64,000 nt of DNA from Doryteuthis pealeii (taxonomy: Eukaryota > Mollusca > Cephalopoda > Myopsida > Loliginidae), in assembly GCA_023376005.1 (NCBI GenBank), contig CM042156.1:46627016-46691015 (forward strand), given 5' to 3'. Below the pieces are notes generated by a model. That model saw only the letters and a list, made by a program, of their open reading frames with translations. It did no database searches and was not told the origin of the DNA. Numbering within the stretch: the stretch's first letter is position 1; each line of letters starts with the position of its first letter. A program made the translations under genes and the position numbers. This document shows, piece by piece, positions 1 through 11,838 of the stretch.

Positions 1-202
1 AACATCTTAATCAGGTCCATTTAAATTAGTTCAAACGTTCCCTTTCTTAGAAATTTTACAAAATGATTTTAATATCTTTCTTTTTTTACTTCTGGATGTA
101 TTTTTGAAAAAATTAAATTCGCTTTGCAAATTCACTTTTTCTTAATCGTAATTATTTACCCAGAGCTCAGTGGGTGACCTAACGGGTCATGTTTCGTCTA
201 GT

Positions 203-207
203 GTGTA

Positions 208-262
<55 letters not shown>
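203..262. repeat. (TA)n/(GA)n microsatellite
   Basis: An uninterrupted TA run is followed directly by (GA)n. It lies in AT-rich sequence with no gene before it in the window. Confidence 0.95.
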
Positions 263-263
<1 letters not shown>

Positions 264-459
264 TTTTTAAGGCAATATTGCCTGCTTTTTAATCTGCTGT
301 CATTTGAATTTTTATTTTTTTATTTAAAAAAAAAGAAGTTTTTTGGTTATCTTCTGATGAATAAAACCTGATATCTTGTATTTGTTGTCACTGTTTTCTG
401 TGTCTCAACAGTAAATCACTTTGCATTTTCTATCAGAAAAACTTGTGTTCTACCAGTTA

Positions 460-545
460 GAAAAATTCAGACCTGTTAAACTCTACATAAAAATTGACCT
501 TGTGTCACATGCTGTTCATGCAGAAGGGTTTGTAAATACATACTT
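460..545 (+). repeat. SINE-D, 3' fragment
   Basis: This matches the 3' third of the SINE-D family (full copy at 59150-59448): 'cagacctgttaaactctac', 'ttgaccttgtgtcacatgctg' shortened, then 'gggtttgtaaatacata'. The tRNA-like head is missing, as expected for a 5'-truncated retroposed copy. Confidence 0.7.
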
Positions 546-2486
546 GCTAGGAAAAAATTAAGAAAATGTTTTTATCAAGAAGATATAAAACATAAATGAT
601 CTAACTGTATATATACCAGTTTTATTAAAAAAAAAACCTCACCAAGACAGAAATTAACTATGAATGAAGCATTGATTTGCTTCAAAATAGTTCCTTTATC
701 ATTCAGCATGCTTATTCCAGTGAGTTGTCCATTGGTTGAAGCACTGCTGAAACTGCTCTTCTGGTATGGTATGCAACTGTTCAATCATATTTCTTTTAAT
801 ATCCTCCATTTGCTCAAATCTTAACCTTCAGTTTAAGAAACAAAGTCAATCGGAGCTTGGAGGGTGCAGTCTTGTGTTACTAAAGAATGTTCAAAAGAGA
901 CTGGCTTTATAATCTTTTTTTCTTTTTCTTTTTTCAAATTAGCATTTGCTTATCTAGATGTTATCACTTTATTATATAAGTTTAGTTATTCATTTGAATT
1001 TTTTCAAATCTTCAGTCTTGATACTTTTTAGTCTCTCTGTCTGTTTGTTTACCTGATAACATTTAAGGAACAGGGCTCATTGATGTCATTTTTTGTCACA
1101 AACATTTACCATACTTATGCTTTAAAGACTGGTTATTTGAAGTTTCTAAACAAAGAAGAAGAAAAACTGATCACAAGTTCAAAGATTTTTTGAGGAGACA
1201 GATTCTGAATAGACCATTTTAGATGTGTGAAGATTAAAAAGTTTGCAGTGTTTGAGATTTGTTTGATTACATCCCCATAATAGTATATTTTTAACACTTA
1301 CTAACTACTGTACCAAAATACCATCCAATGAAATGCATTATTACATTTAAATAACAAAATTTCAGTCTATGAAAAAAACAAAAACAAAAATTGCCTCCAA
1401 AATTTTGAGTGGAAAGTTTAACCCCTTCTTTTATTACATAAGTACCAACATTTTTATTAAATTCCAATAATTAGTTGAAGAAATATTTTTATTTATTACC
1501 ACTAGAAAGATTATCATGTTTTCCTTTTACTTGTACTTTTTGACAAAATAACATCCGATAAACTTCTCACCAAGTTAGCTTGATAAATTCTCTAATCTTA
1601 AAAAAAAAAAAAAAAGAAAGAAAAGTTTTTAGTTAATGTGGATTTTCATGTTTTTTTTTTAATGTGACACTTGATCAGAACTTTGACCTGTTAATTCTGA
1701 ATAGTTAGGCTGTTTTAACTGAGTTGATATGTTTTCTGAAGAAAGGCTTAATATTCTTTGTCCTATAACCAGATGTATTATCATTGTGAAAAAGTTCTAG
1801 CTTTATCACCTTGGCCAATGAAAATTCATCATGAAATATCACTTTCATTCATACTCCATAATTGCTTCTCTATAGTCGACTGTAACCTGTTTTTTTTTTT
1901 TTTTTAACTGTTTCAATGTCAGTACTGGTTTCCATTTAGCTTTTCTAAATGTCAATCCCATTTTATTCAAGTAATTTCTTTTTTTTCCCCCTCTTTATGC
2001 TAAATTATTTTTCATTTTTTTCTCTCCTGATGTTTTGATGTCTTCTATAATCTACCTGTATAATTTATTTTTATAACCTTTCCATTTTAATACTTGCATC
2101 AAATTTTCAATACATGTAACACTCAAGATCTTTTGGCACACTTCTTGTTGGATTTTATCACCCTTTCCAATGTTTCAGTTTACTACTCCTTTCAATTAGC
2201 CATGGTCTGCAAGCACTTGTTTAATTTTAAACTAATTTAATAATTTCAATTTATGGTGGTATTTGGTTTAGAAATGCAATTTACAAGTTGATTCCATGAT
2301 TTTTCTCCTATTTGATATGAAAAAAAATGTTAATTTAAATAATTTGATTGGAGGTATATTTCATGAAGCCAGAATATTTGGCTATTGTTTTGTGTTATTT
2401 AATTTGTTTATTTGTGATGAAGAAAAAAAAAAAAAAAACGTTGGATGATGGATGTCTTTGAATGCTTGCTTGCTTATATATATAAT
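546..2486. other. AT-rich sequence, no gene seen
   Basis: This interval has many poly-A and poly-T runs (for example 1600-1614 and 1890-1905). Every frame is closed by frequent stops. No repeat family found elsewhere in the window was recognised here. Confidence 0.6.
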
Positions 2487-2915
2487 TACAGTGGTACCTT
2501 ATGAGTGCCCCAACTTATGAGCTGTCAATTTTTTTTTGCTTTGTGTTGAGAGCCAAAATTTGTGGTATGAGCAAGCTTCCGATACATTTGAATAAGTTCA
2601 CTAAAAACATTTAAGTTTCCAAATTTATTATGCCAAAGAAAAATATTATTCATAAAACAATAAACATCAAAACATATTACAGCATATAATTCGTTGCATT
2701 CTACTTTGTTTTGATACAATACAGTGCTATTTTATTATTTTAAATTTTTATCTTAGAAAAAAAAAACATTAAAAAATTGGTGTTTTAGGGGACTGGAATA
2801 AATTAATAACATTTCAGTTTTTTTTTTTTTTTTTTCATGGTGAAAATTAATTTAATGTATGAGAAAATTGTGTTACGAGCAGGACAAAATAATTTGTAAG
2901 TCAAGGTACCACTTA
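2487..2915 (-). mobile_element. TA-flanked MITE (Tc1/mariner-type), copy 2
   Basis: The left end reads TA-CAGTGGTACCTTA and the right end is its inverted counterpart, GTCAAGGTACCACT-TA. TA dinucleotides at both edges match a Tc1/mariner target duplication. The inside is noncoding and matches, in opposite orientation, the element at 20810-21238 (shared 'catttaagtttccaaattta' stretch, poly-T tract and TIRs). No transposase frame remains. Confidence 0.75.
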
Positions 2916-2929
2916 GTATATCAACTCCT

Positions 2930-3600
2930 TTCATCTCAAAGAGTGTTTTAATGGTATTTGTTGTATTGCTTAAATGTTTTAGCTTAAAATTGATGACAAA
3001 TGTCTAATTCATCCAGAAAGCAAATAAAATTGGCATCTACAGGAGTGCCCTTGCTGCAAGGTGACTAGAACATTTGTGAGGAAAATTATTCAAAATGGAC
3101 TCATTCTATCTACAGCTAATTGGCTAATATTGATGAAACTTTGTATGTGAACGTTTTTCACTTCAAGGCGTGTTTTAATGGTATTTGTTATAGGGGGTTA
3201 AGAATACTCCTCCATCCATAGGGGATGCCTGGAACATTTTAGCTTAGAATTGATCAGGAATGTCTAATCCCTTGGAAAGCAAATAAAACTGGCATCTGCA
3301 GGGGTGCCTCCTTACAGAAGAATCTGGAAGTTTTAGGTAAAAATAAATCGCCAACAACTCCTTCAACTTGTGACTCTTTGGTTAATGGATAAATCTTGAA
3401 ACTTGGCATATGAACTCCCTTGACCTCCAGGAAGAGTGACCTCCACACTTCAGCTTAAAATCAGTCAGCAAAGTCTGAATCCTACAGAAAATAAATATAA
3501 TTGACACTGGGACTTTTTTTTTTATTTTTTTAAGAAAATCAATTAGTCAGGACTCTTTCTCATAGAAAGCAAATAGAATGAATTTTTAACATGTAACCTA
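2930..3600. repeat. degenerate tandem repeat, 3-4 units
   Basis: A unit containing 'tttagcttaaaattgat', 'gaaagcaaataaaattggc' and 'aggagtgcc' recurs at about 2979, 3238, 3448 and (partly) 3540. Spacing is uneven (about 260, 210 and 90 bp), so the units have diverged and carry deletions. No coding role is visible. Confidence 0.6.
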
Positions 3601-3732
3601 TATTTGGTTTATATAATTCAATAGAGACAAGAGATTGATTCATCCCTGGAGAGTGATACACCCTGATTTCTAGTTGATGACGTACAAGTCATTCATTGTA
3701 ATATATGGACGTGCAATTGGCATGGAAAATAT

Positions 3733-3984
3733 GTAAAGTCGTCGGGGTGGCCTAAAGTCGGTATCAGCCAGACAGCAAGGAAGTCTATCCCCTTTTCACT
3801 AGCGCTAGACCAAGGAGATTGTTTTGGCGTCTAGAGGTGGAGTACCACTCCTACCATCAGCTCCTTACTTTACCGCACAGATCCCTGTGCCATTCATATG
3901 CTGAGTTGGTGAGGGCTGGTATTGAACCAGGAACCTTGTGGTCCCTAGTCGGACACTCTACCGACTGTGCTCAACTAGCCCTTA
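3733..3984 (-). mobile_element. SINE-A (tRNA-derived), full length
   Basis: Read on the minus strand, the element opens with a tRNA-like head. It has an A-box-like stretch around 'agttgagcacagtcggtag' and a B-box in 'ggttcctggttcaataccag'. The body contains 'gatctgtgcggtaaag' and 'aatctccttggtctagcgc', and the tail ends in 'gactttac'. Six other copies are in the window. Pol III transcription and LINE-assisted mobilisation are inferred from the SINE class. Confidence 0.85.
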
Positions 3985-4102
3985 AATGGAAAATAGAATT
4001 GGTAAACCAAGTTCAAATTCTGTCTGAGACTGTACTCACTTAGTACTAATGCGTCTTAGAAAAGAGTGAATCCATGTTCTTTCTCCTCCCAAGAGTTGGG
4101 AG

Positions 4103-4338
4103 GAGTCCTCATGGCATAGTGGCTAATATGCTGGACTGCAACATCATAGTAAGCGAGTTCGAACTCCAGTTAGGCTATTGTGTTCACTTTTGGACTAATA
4201 GCCTTGTGAAAGATATAAACCATTTCATTCCTTCGGCTAGGGTTTAAATAGTACCGCTACTGTTCTTCTTCAAGGATGGCTTTGGCATTAGATAACCCAT
4301 GAATGTTGATATGCCATTAAAAACAAAGAAACCAAATC
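4103..4338 (+). mobile_element. SINE-B (tRNA-derived), full length
   Basis: The head 'gtcctcatggcatagtggct' carries the A-box-like part and 'gagttcgaactcc' the B-box. The body contains 'gttcacttttggactaata'. The tail is 'gcattagataacccatgaatg' shortened, 'ttgatatgcc' and an A-rich end. This copy keeps the B-box CpG and is a good reference for the family. Confidence 0.88.
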
Positions 4339-4344
4339 ATCCTC

Positions 4345-4445
4345 CCCACTCCTGCTATGGGTAAAATAGTAGAATAGACTGAACTCTAATCTTGGTGAGG
4401 CAATCAGTCTGAAAGTACAAATCTGAATTCAAACTTCCCTGTCAA
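4345..4445 (+). repeat. SINE-D internal fragment
   Basis: Matches the middle of SINE-D: 'gctatgggtaaaatagtag', 'atagactgaactctaatctt' and 'ggcaatcagtct'. It lies directly after the SINE-B tail, so the two form a tandem B-D arrangement like that at 39697-40090. Confidence 0.65.
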
Positions 4446-5439
4446 CATAGGCTCATATTGCAGGGTAAGGTCCACTACTCACCATATCTTACAGACCTTT
4501 GGGGAAGGCCTAAGTCTTACAGTGAACTGAGAAAAAAATCTGCTGCTGATAATATTGTAATAAAAGTTGAAGTGAAATTAGTATAAGTGATCTTTTAGTG
4601 TAGATTGAGAATGAAATAATTTTATCTTTTTTTCTTTGAAATTTGTCTTTGCTCTCAACAGAACACAGCTTGATATTTTGGTTCAAGTTAATGGGAAAAG
4701 CAAACAATGAAACCCAGCAGTGAGTGAAATGACATTTCTCTCTCTCTCTCTCACTTTTTTTTCTTTCTGTTTTTTTTTTTTTTTTTTAAATATTGACTAG
4801 ACATTTAAAAATGTCTTGAAAGTGATATAAGGTAGACAACCTAATCAAATCTTGCAATTATTATCACTAAAGCTTAATTGACTTTTAATCTTTTCTCACT
4901 ACAATGGCTGTGACTTTAAAGATTTTAAAAGCCTTTTACAAAGTGTCATCTGATCTGCCTTGATTGTTTTACTCTTTCTCAATGGAGTCACACTTCACTA
5001 TGAATCTTTAGTCATATTCTTTTGCTCTTTTTATATTATCGAGCAGATTTGCCAATATATGAAACCTTTGATTCTAATTACTTTTATAAATGGCAAATGT
5101 ATGTATATTCATTTGTAATGATCATGTCATTTGGCAAATAATATTAGCATTCTCAGTTGATTTTTTATTTGAGGTTATTGTTATTTAATCACATTCGTTA
5201 TATAGAGCTCAGTAAATGGAGGTCAGAACTTTGAATTATGCAAATATCCCCAGTGGTTCAAAAGTTATGAGAATTTAAAGCCCCAAAATTGGGGGTACAA
5301 AAATGGACATGATTTTGTTAAAAAATGTCAAATCACAGACCAATTCAAAACAAGAAATTTAGTAATTTCTTCACCATTTCTTTATTTTTGGAGCAATTTT
5401 GATAAAACTTTGCATTCTTATGTAAAATTGCACACACAC

Positions 5440-5485
<46 letters not shown>

Positions 5486-5847
5486 GTTCAAAACAATAAG
5501 AATTTTGTTAAATGGATGAGTGACTGGAGAATCTTATTGTTAGGGATATGATATTGTAGAATATATATTAAAATTCTTTTTGTTTTATATTTTAAAAAGA
5601 ATTCTTGAATCTAATTTCTGATTAAGGAGTAAGAATTTTAAAATGCTTTTTAATAATTGGATCAGAAATGATATCACGAAAACACAACAGTTAAAGATTT
5701 AGAAGAATCTATAGACTATAATCAATGATATTCAAATATTGGACTTGAACTTTTCTTTATATCTCTCTTGAAAATGGCCAGTGATAAGTGAAAGTACTCA
5801 AAGAAATCTTTGTATTTATGAATATTATGAACTTTGAACAGTTGTTA
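4446..5847. other. AT-rich sequence with microsatellites
   Basis: Holds (CT)n at 4736-4751, a T run near 4770-4787 and a (TA)n plus (GA)n array at about 5440-5485. No gene or recognised repeat was found in the rest. Confidence 0.6.
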
Positions 5848-5990
5848 TATACCCTAGGTATTTAGCCAACCTGTTTGCCAGGTAAGATGTAACACAAGGT
5901 CACAAGTATTCAGTGGGATCAAGTTCTCTATTCACCAGTAATAGATCTGGGAGACGAGCTTGTTAACCATTACACCATGATGAGATGGTC
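5848..5990 (-). mobile_element. SINE-C (tRNA-derived)
   Basis: Read on the minus strand, the head resembles 'tggtgtaatggttaacaagc' followed by 'tctcccagatctattactgg'. The tail runs through 'cttgtgttacatcttacc' to 'ggttggctaaatacc'. About a dozen copies or fragments share this layout. The head has a tRNA-like A-box; the B-box is weak. Confidence 0.72.
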
Positions 5991-6184
5991 AGTTGTTATA
6001 TATCATATATATTGGTATATCCTGCAACTTTCTGACTTAAAATTTAACCTAATATCCGTAAGATAGAAACTTTGAGTGTGTAAATAGTTGGTCTAGGCTA
6101 GGCCTAGTTTGTATCTCTCAAATGATCAAACCCCCTCATTTTAGGCTAAAATTTAAGTCTCAGAAAGTCACATGATACATCAGC

Positions 6185-6466
6185 AGAGATGCTGATAGAT
6201 ACGCATTTTACATCCCTAATGCATAGAAATCTAAAAGGACGCAGTAAAATCATATCCATGCGCCCCAGTGTTTTTCTCTTTTTTTTCCTCACCATTTCAA
6301 GCTAACTGTATCAATAGTTTCTTAGAAACGAATTACACAGGATGGGTTACAAAATAGGAGTTAGACGGCTTTAGTTGGGACCCATAAATTTTCAGGGGGG
6401 ATTCCTTCAAAGCAAATATGTGCATCCCAGGATGCACTAAATCAAAAAGCTATCAGCATCACTGTA
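6185..6466 (-). mobile_element. MITE-H, copy 1 (about 280 bp, imperfect TIRs)
   Basis: The left edge 'agagatgctgatagat' and the right edge 'gctatcagcatcact' are inverted copies, giving TIRs of about 14 bp. The inside matches the reverse complement of 63543-63830 almost throughout ('gcatcccaggatgcact', 'cttagaaacgaattacacagg' shortened, 'gacgcagtaaaatc'). It is noncoding and no clear target duplication was seen. Confidence 0.7.
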
Positions 6467-7264
6467 TCCGTATATACAGTAATTTTGACCTTAAAAATGA
6501 GATGCCAAATACAAAACCGGAAGAAACTTATAAAAACATAGTAGTTTTGTCTGCCTTCAATAAAACTTGCTTAAAAGGGAAGACATATTCTGTTATTGCT
6601 TTAAGAATCTGCTTTTAAGCAGAGTATGATGTGCATGGTCGCAATGCATACCTCTAGATTTCACATCAAAAAGCTTTTTTCTTTTTTTTCTCTTTTTTTT
6701 CTCTTTTGGTAGATTGTGACATTGCATCAAAATAGCCCATAATTCATCTCTTGGCTTTACAACAACTACCACCTTGTCTCAATGACTAACCTGCCATTTA
6801 TCTGGTTAAATTGCAATCCATATACGCATCAATAAATGTAGACTACATTTCACTCATGCTTCTGACGCACCCGTTATTTAATAATTCATAAGCATACAAC
6901 TGAAGAGCCTGCAAAATGCTTTACTTATGTTTTGATATCATCAGAAAAATGCTTAACTCGCAACTGTGAGCAGTCATGTGTTTTATATACTAAGCTTAGC
7001 TTATATAGGGCCCACTCATGTTGCTTCGGTCTTCCAAATATGGAGGACAAGAAAATGTGCATTAAAAGTTGTTTTTTTTTTTTTTTTTTATTTAAAAAAT
7101 CTTTTTTTATTTTTTTTATTATCTAAGCTCAAACATTAACTACAAGGCAAATGGCTAATGTGCTACTACCTCAATTATCAAGCAGGTATATATTTCTTAA
7201 ATTTTGATGTTGTTAATTAAAAAAAAAAGAAGAAAGTTGTATGCAATTCAGTTTGAAGCTTGGG
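6467..7264. other. AT-rich sequence, no gene seen
   Basis: Contains T-rich runs (6680-6705, 7072-7090) and nothing assignable to the SINE or MITE families found elsewhere. Confidence 0.55.
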
Positions 7265-7726
7265 TTTCTTTGTTTAAGGCATATCAACCTTCTTGCGTTA
7301 TTTAATGCCAAAGCCATCCTTTTAGAAAAACAGTAGTGGTACTATTTAATACATAGCTGGGGTGGGGGGAGAAGTGGGGGTTCATAACTTTGCCAAGGGC
7401 ATTGGTCCAAAAGTGAATATAATAGTGTTTAACTCTTAACATCCTGTTGAGATTTTTGTAAGTCCAGAGCATTCCTGTAAGGATATATAAAAAAAATGGC
7501 TCAAAATGACCTTTGCATCTAAAGTTACCTATTATTTCCCTTAAATCAAAGATTTCTACATATGTTTAATATTAAATTTAAACAAAGGCTAATGTTTGGG
7601 GCTGATTAGTTAAAACGAATGTGACTTCCAGCCGGGTGGAATGAGGCGGTATAGGACTTTAAGAGTTAAACTTGCTTACTAGGATGTTGCAATCCAGCAC
7701 ATTAGCCATTACGCACTGGGACCCCC
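7265..7726 (-). mobile_element. SINE-B split by a MITE
   Basis: Minus-strand SINE-B in two pieces. The tail and body lie at 7265-7428 ('aaggcatatcaacc', 'atttaatgccaaagccatcc', 'ccaaaagtgaatataatag'). The head lies at 7670-7726 ('cttgcttactaggatgttgc', 'cagcacattagcc'). The break falls in the B-box region, and about ten SINE bases on the left side of the break are missing. Confidence 0.8.
7433..7665. mobile_element. TTAA-flanked MITE (piggyBac-type)
   Basis: TTAA lies on both sides (7429-7432 and 7666-7669). Terminal inverted repeats are CTCTTAACATCC on the left and, inverted, CTCTTAAAGTCC on the right. The 233-bp interior is noncoding. TTAA duplication is the hallmark of the piggyBac superfamily; assignment rests on that and the TIRs only. 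It interrupts a minus-strand SINE-B. Confidence 0.7.
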
Positions 7727-7817
7727 TTTTTTAATTTGATAATTTCAAGTTTAATCAATGCAATCAAATAAAATCCTCAGTTGTACAACTAGTGTAAAGT
7801 CTTGAATGTACATTTTA

Positions 7818-7862
<45 letters not shown>

Positions 7863-8419
7863 CAATATTTAATGGCATATAAGTTTCTCTTTTATTATTT
7901 GAGAGGAAAAAAAAAGTAGCCTGCCAGGTATATATGCAATGTTAAGTTGTCAAGTTGTCTGATAGTCTATACTGTTTGGATAAAAAAATAGACTATCAGT
8001 AATTGCATGGAGCCTAAATCCATAATTCTGTAATATGAAAATGTTGGGAAGGGTTTTAATATGCTGGCAAATACACTAACTATTTATATACCATGTAGAT
8101 GTTTCAGTTTTTACAAGCATCTTAATGCTATATAACTGAAAGGCAGTTTTCTACAAATTTTCAAGTGAGGAGACTTTGTCTTGAAAATTGTTCAAACCTT
8201 TGATTTAACTGGGCTTGAAATCTGGATACAAATGTTAGATTAAAACATGCAATTATCACAGCTATGCATATTTTAATCTATAAACCAACTTTTACAAGTA
8301 TTTTAAAACAATTTTTAAAAAGATCACAGCAGATATCTATACATATATAAAGGGTAGTTGGTGGGTATGTATGTATGTATTTCCGGATGAAACTGAAAAT
8401 AAAACAATTAACTATTAAG

Positions 8420-8464
<45 letters not shown>

Positions 8465-9059
8465 CACATTAAATATCACTGGTTCCAGCTTTTTGTGCAA
8501 AAATTATGAATTTTTTTTTATGTTCAAAGATATTTAAAAATTAAAATATACATAAAAATAGCATTGAAATTCTACTTAAAAGTGTCAAGCATTTGTAAAT
8601 CTCAAAAGTAAACAAATCAATACACCAGGTTCCCCTCTTCCACCCAGGTGACGCTGGGTAGCAGCTTCTAGTAAAATATAAAGTGCATACAAACACATTT
8701 CAAATTAGATAATTTGATTTAAAGATCATTTCAGGCAAATCTCTTTTGGCATTTTACAATTCCTGCCCCCCCCTCCACAATTTACAAGTAAGAGATAAGT
8801 GAATTATAATGAGTACAAGAACATATTTTCTACTCCTTTAAGCTGGATTTTTATTGTTTTTGGTTTTCAATTTTTAAACTTATATAATTTTTAAATATAA
8901 GTTTAAAAATTGGAAAAAAACTAAAAAAAACCAGTAAAATTATAATAAACATCCAGTGTAAAGGAATTAAGTGGTGGGTGGTGGTTGCTTTCCCTATCAA
9001 GTTTGTTTTATTTTTATTAAAAGAAGAAAAAAAATTTTTTAAATCCATGAAACTGACAA
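7727..9059. other. AT-rich sequence with long homopolymer
   Basis: Includes an uninterrupted T run of about 39 bases (7820-7858) and a (TA)n array at 8422-8456. No coding frame or family repeat was found. Confidence 0.6.
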
Positions 9060-9410
9060 TAGGGTAGGTTGATTTTTCACTTTTTAAAAATATCAAATTG
9101 TCCATCTATGTGAAAGTTGTGTGTTAGTATACTGTATACTGATACCAAAAATTAGATCTTTTACTTGCACCATTGTTTGAGGAAATAGCATCAAAGATCG
9201 TCTACTCAAATGTACTAAAAAATCCTCTTTGCAAAATTTAGCTTTTAGAAAAAGAGGATTTTTAGTACATTTTAGTAGACAATCTTTTCCTCAAACAATG
9301 GTACAAGTAAAAGATCTAATTTTTTATATCAGTATTCATATACTAACTCACAACTTTCACATAGATGGACAATTTGATATTTCAAAAAAGTGAAGAATCA
9401 ACCTACCCTA
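9060..9410. mobile_element. TA-flanked foldback (hairpin) element
   Basis: The left arm 9062-9230 is repeated in inverted orientation at 9251-9408, leaving a loop of about 20 nt. Ends are GGGTAGGTTGATT and its complement, each bordered by TA (9060-9061, 9409-9410). Arms match over nearly their full length with a few mismatches and small indels. This is a MITE-like foldback of Tc1/mariner-type target choice, with no coding capacity. Confidence 0.8.
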
Positions 9411-10955
9411 ATGGGGGCAGCCAAGGAGGGGTAAGTAAACTATGATTTATCTTAGGTTTTATCTTGTTTGTCCAACTAGTATTGAGCAATTTTTTAAAAT
9501 TTTTTCAAATAACATCCTTAAATGTTAAAATGAAATGCAAGTGGGAGTGAAATGGTTAAACACCATGTCTTTCCACCTAAATAGTTAAGAGTACAGCTCA
9601 TTTGTATATTTACCTTATTCTGTTTGACTTGGAGATGAGCTAATTTTTGTGGGATACTTTAAAAAGGTCATAATAGAAGACTACTAAAGTGGTTTATTTT
9701 GAAGTTTGACTTTTCTTTTATGATAAAATTTCCAGCATCAATTATTGAAAAAAAATTTTTTTTTCTTCGCAACTGCAGCGAAACAGATAAATCTTAAAAT
9801 AAATGAATTAAAAAAATTTTTTTTTTTTTTTTAAACAATATCAAATGAAATTTCATTTTCAAATTTATTCACCCATTTTTCTGATCACCTTTTTTGCTGT
9901 GGGTCAGAACTTTGTTTGGTGTTTATAATTGAATATCCATTCAATAGAAAATAGAAAATGAGAAATATTTTGTTATTTTGCCTTTTCTTTTTTTTCTTTT
10001 TTTATTTGCCATTGAAACTTTTAAGATCTTTATGTTCGTAGAGGTCTGAGGGTATTGGTAAAACCTTGGCCATGACTACAACACTTGTAAAAAGCAATGT
10101 GTAGCAGTTGCTTGTTGTATTCAATAAAGATTGGCTAAAATTAGAGCTTTACAAAGTCTGCTTTTGCTGTAGAAGAAAACATTTAAAACAGATTTCTCTC
10201 CATCTCTCTTCTCTTTTTATATTCCTTTTTTTCTTCTTTTTGCCATCGCATCACCTTTCTCTTTCTATCTTTCTCTCTATCCTCTTTATCCTCACACTTT
10301 ATCCTCTCTGTTATATTAGGTATTTGTTTTTTGATAAATTCTCTTTCACTTTACACATGACTTTATCAAAGCCTTAGGCTTTTTTTTTTTTTCTTTCATA
10401 TTTATATCCCCCCCCCCCCCCACCAAAAAAAAAAAAAAAATTGGCTGCCTTTCTTCCTTTTGAATTTTAGTGAAAATAAAATGTCTCCTCTCTAAAATTT
10501 CTTTCAACAATTAAAAACAAATATTTGGATAGACAATTTTTATTTTTTTAATTTTTTATCGTTTGAATATGTCGAGTAATATGGTTTCTAAACTATCCAC
10601 TATCATTGAATAACTATGTCACCTCTTTATATTGTCACCTTTTAATTCTTTGATTTTTTTTTTCTCAACAAAAAATCTTGCCATTCTGTTTTTGTCATGC
10701 ATTTCAAAATGGCTGAATTGATGCTAAAGAAAAAAGAAAAAAAAAAAAAATCCCACCTGCATTTAAAAGTCCCAAATTGGTGGTTAATTTTATTCTCATC
10801 TTTTAAGAATCAAACCGTTTTAGTCAACAACCACCCCTTGCCACATTTGTATTTGTTAAAAGAAGAAAAAAAACTAGAACACTGGTAGACAACAAAAAAA
10901 CTGAAAAGTGGATTTTTCATTGCACTGTAAATATTCCCAATACAAACTTAGTATA
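9411..10955. other. AT-rich sequence, no gene seen
   Basis: Contains a pyrimidine-rich patch (10190-10300), a C run joined to an A run at 10407-10440 and several T tracts. None of the families defined elsewhere was recognised. Confidence 0.55.
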
Positions 10956-11530
10956 GGAGGAGACCCTGTGACATAGTGGTGGCTAATGTACTAGACCAGG
11001 GGTCAGCAAACTTTTGTTGAGAGGGGGCCAATTGGCTATGCAGTGTCTCGGTGAAGGGCTATGGTATTAAATATAATGCAAATAAATTTTCTTGGACTCA
11101 AACCGCTCTGTCCAAAAAGCTGTCTTTTTTCTTTTTTTTTTTTTTTTTTTTTTAAGTTTAAATAAAAAATCTTTGCCTCTGGTCATAAATGGGTTAGCCT
11201 GAATAAAACTACTATATTTCTATTCGATACTAATTGGATAGTCAATCCAGCTGTTAAGTTGGTGTGCCGGACGAAAACCACTCTAGGGCTGGATGTGGCC
11301 CACATTCCGGGGGATGCCAACCCGTGCTAGACTGTGACATCATAGTAAGCAAGTTCAGACTCCATTTACACTATCATATTTGCTTTTGGACTAATGCCTT
11401 TTTGGGAAGGTATCACACCCCCCTCCTCTCATCTATGGGTTAAATACTACTGTTCTTCTACAAAGGTGGCTTTGACATTAAATAACCCATGAAGGTTGAT
11501 ATGCCATTAAAAAAAAGTAAGTAAACCAAA
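10956..11530 (+). mobile_element. SINE-B split by a hAT-type MITE
   Basis: The SINE-B head (10956-10996, 'accctgtgacatagtggtgg') resumes after the insertion at 11325 with 'tgctagactgtgacatcata' and runs to the tail 'gaaggttgatatgcc' and an A-rich end. Removing 10997-11324 plus one copy of the duplication restores an ordinary SINE-B. Confidence 0.88.
10997..11324. mobile_element. hAT-type MITE, 328 bp
   Basis: Starts CAGGGGTCAGCAAAC and ends GGATGCCAACCCG, imperfect inverted counterparts of the classic hAT terminus. It is flanked by 8-bp direct repeats, tactagac (10989-10996) and tgctagac (11325-11332), differing at one base. The interior is noncoding with a long T tract. An 8-bp duplication is the hAT signature. 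Confidence 0.85.
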
Positions 11531-11665
11531 TCTGGTATACATCACTCTTTACACTCCTCTCTAAATTTAGAAATGAATGACAATATTGAGGAATGTGGTG
11601 ATAAAATTGTCATCAGTGGGTTGATTTGCAACAAGCAAATTGCTGTTTGTAATATTAACTGCTTA

Positions 11666-11838
11666 TAAGTTGTCAAGTTGGCCTAAAGTCAGTATCAGCC
11701 AGACAGTGAGGGAGTCCCTCCTCTTTTCACTAGAGCTAGACCAAAGAGATTGTTTTGGCGTCTGAGATGTAGTGCCACACCTACCATCAGCACCTCACTG
11801 TACCGCACAGGTCCCTGTGCTACTCATATGCGGAGTTG
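11666..11838 (-). mobile_element. SINE-A lacking its tRNA head
   Basis: Matches the tail and body of SINE-A ('ggcctaaagtcagtatcagc', 'gagattgttttggcgtctg', 'gtaccgcacaggtccctgtg'). It stops at 'cggagttg', before the tRNA-like head. This is a 5'-truncated copy. Confidence 0.8.

Noticed and set aside
3819..4043. Plus-strand 74-codon frame
   Set aside because: It lies inside a minus-strand SINE-A. The same happens at 18624-18809 and in other SINE copies.
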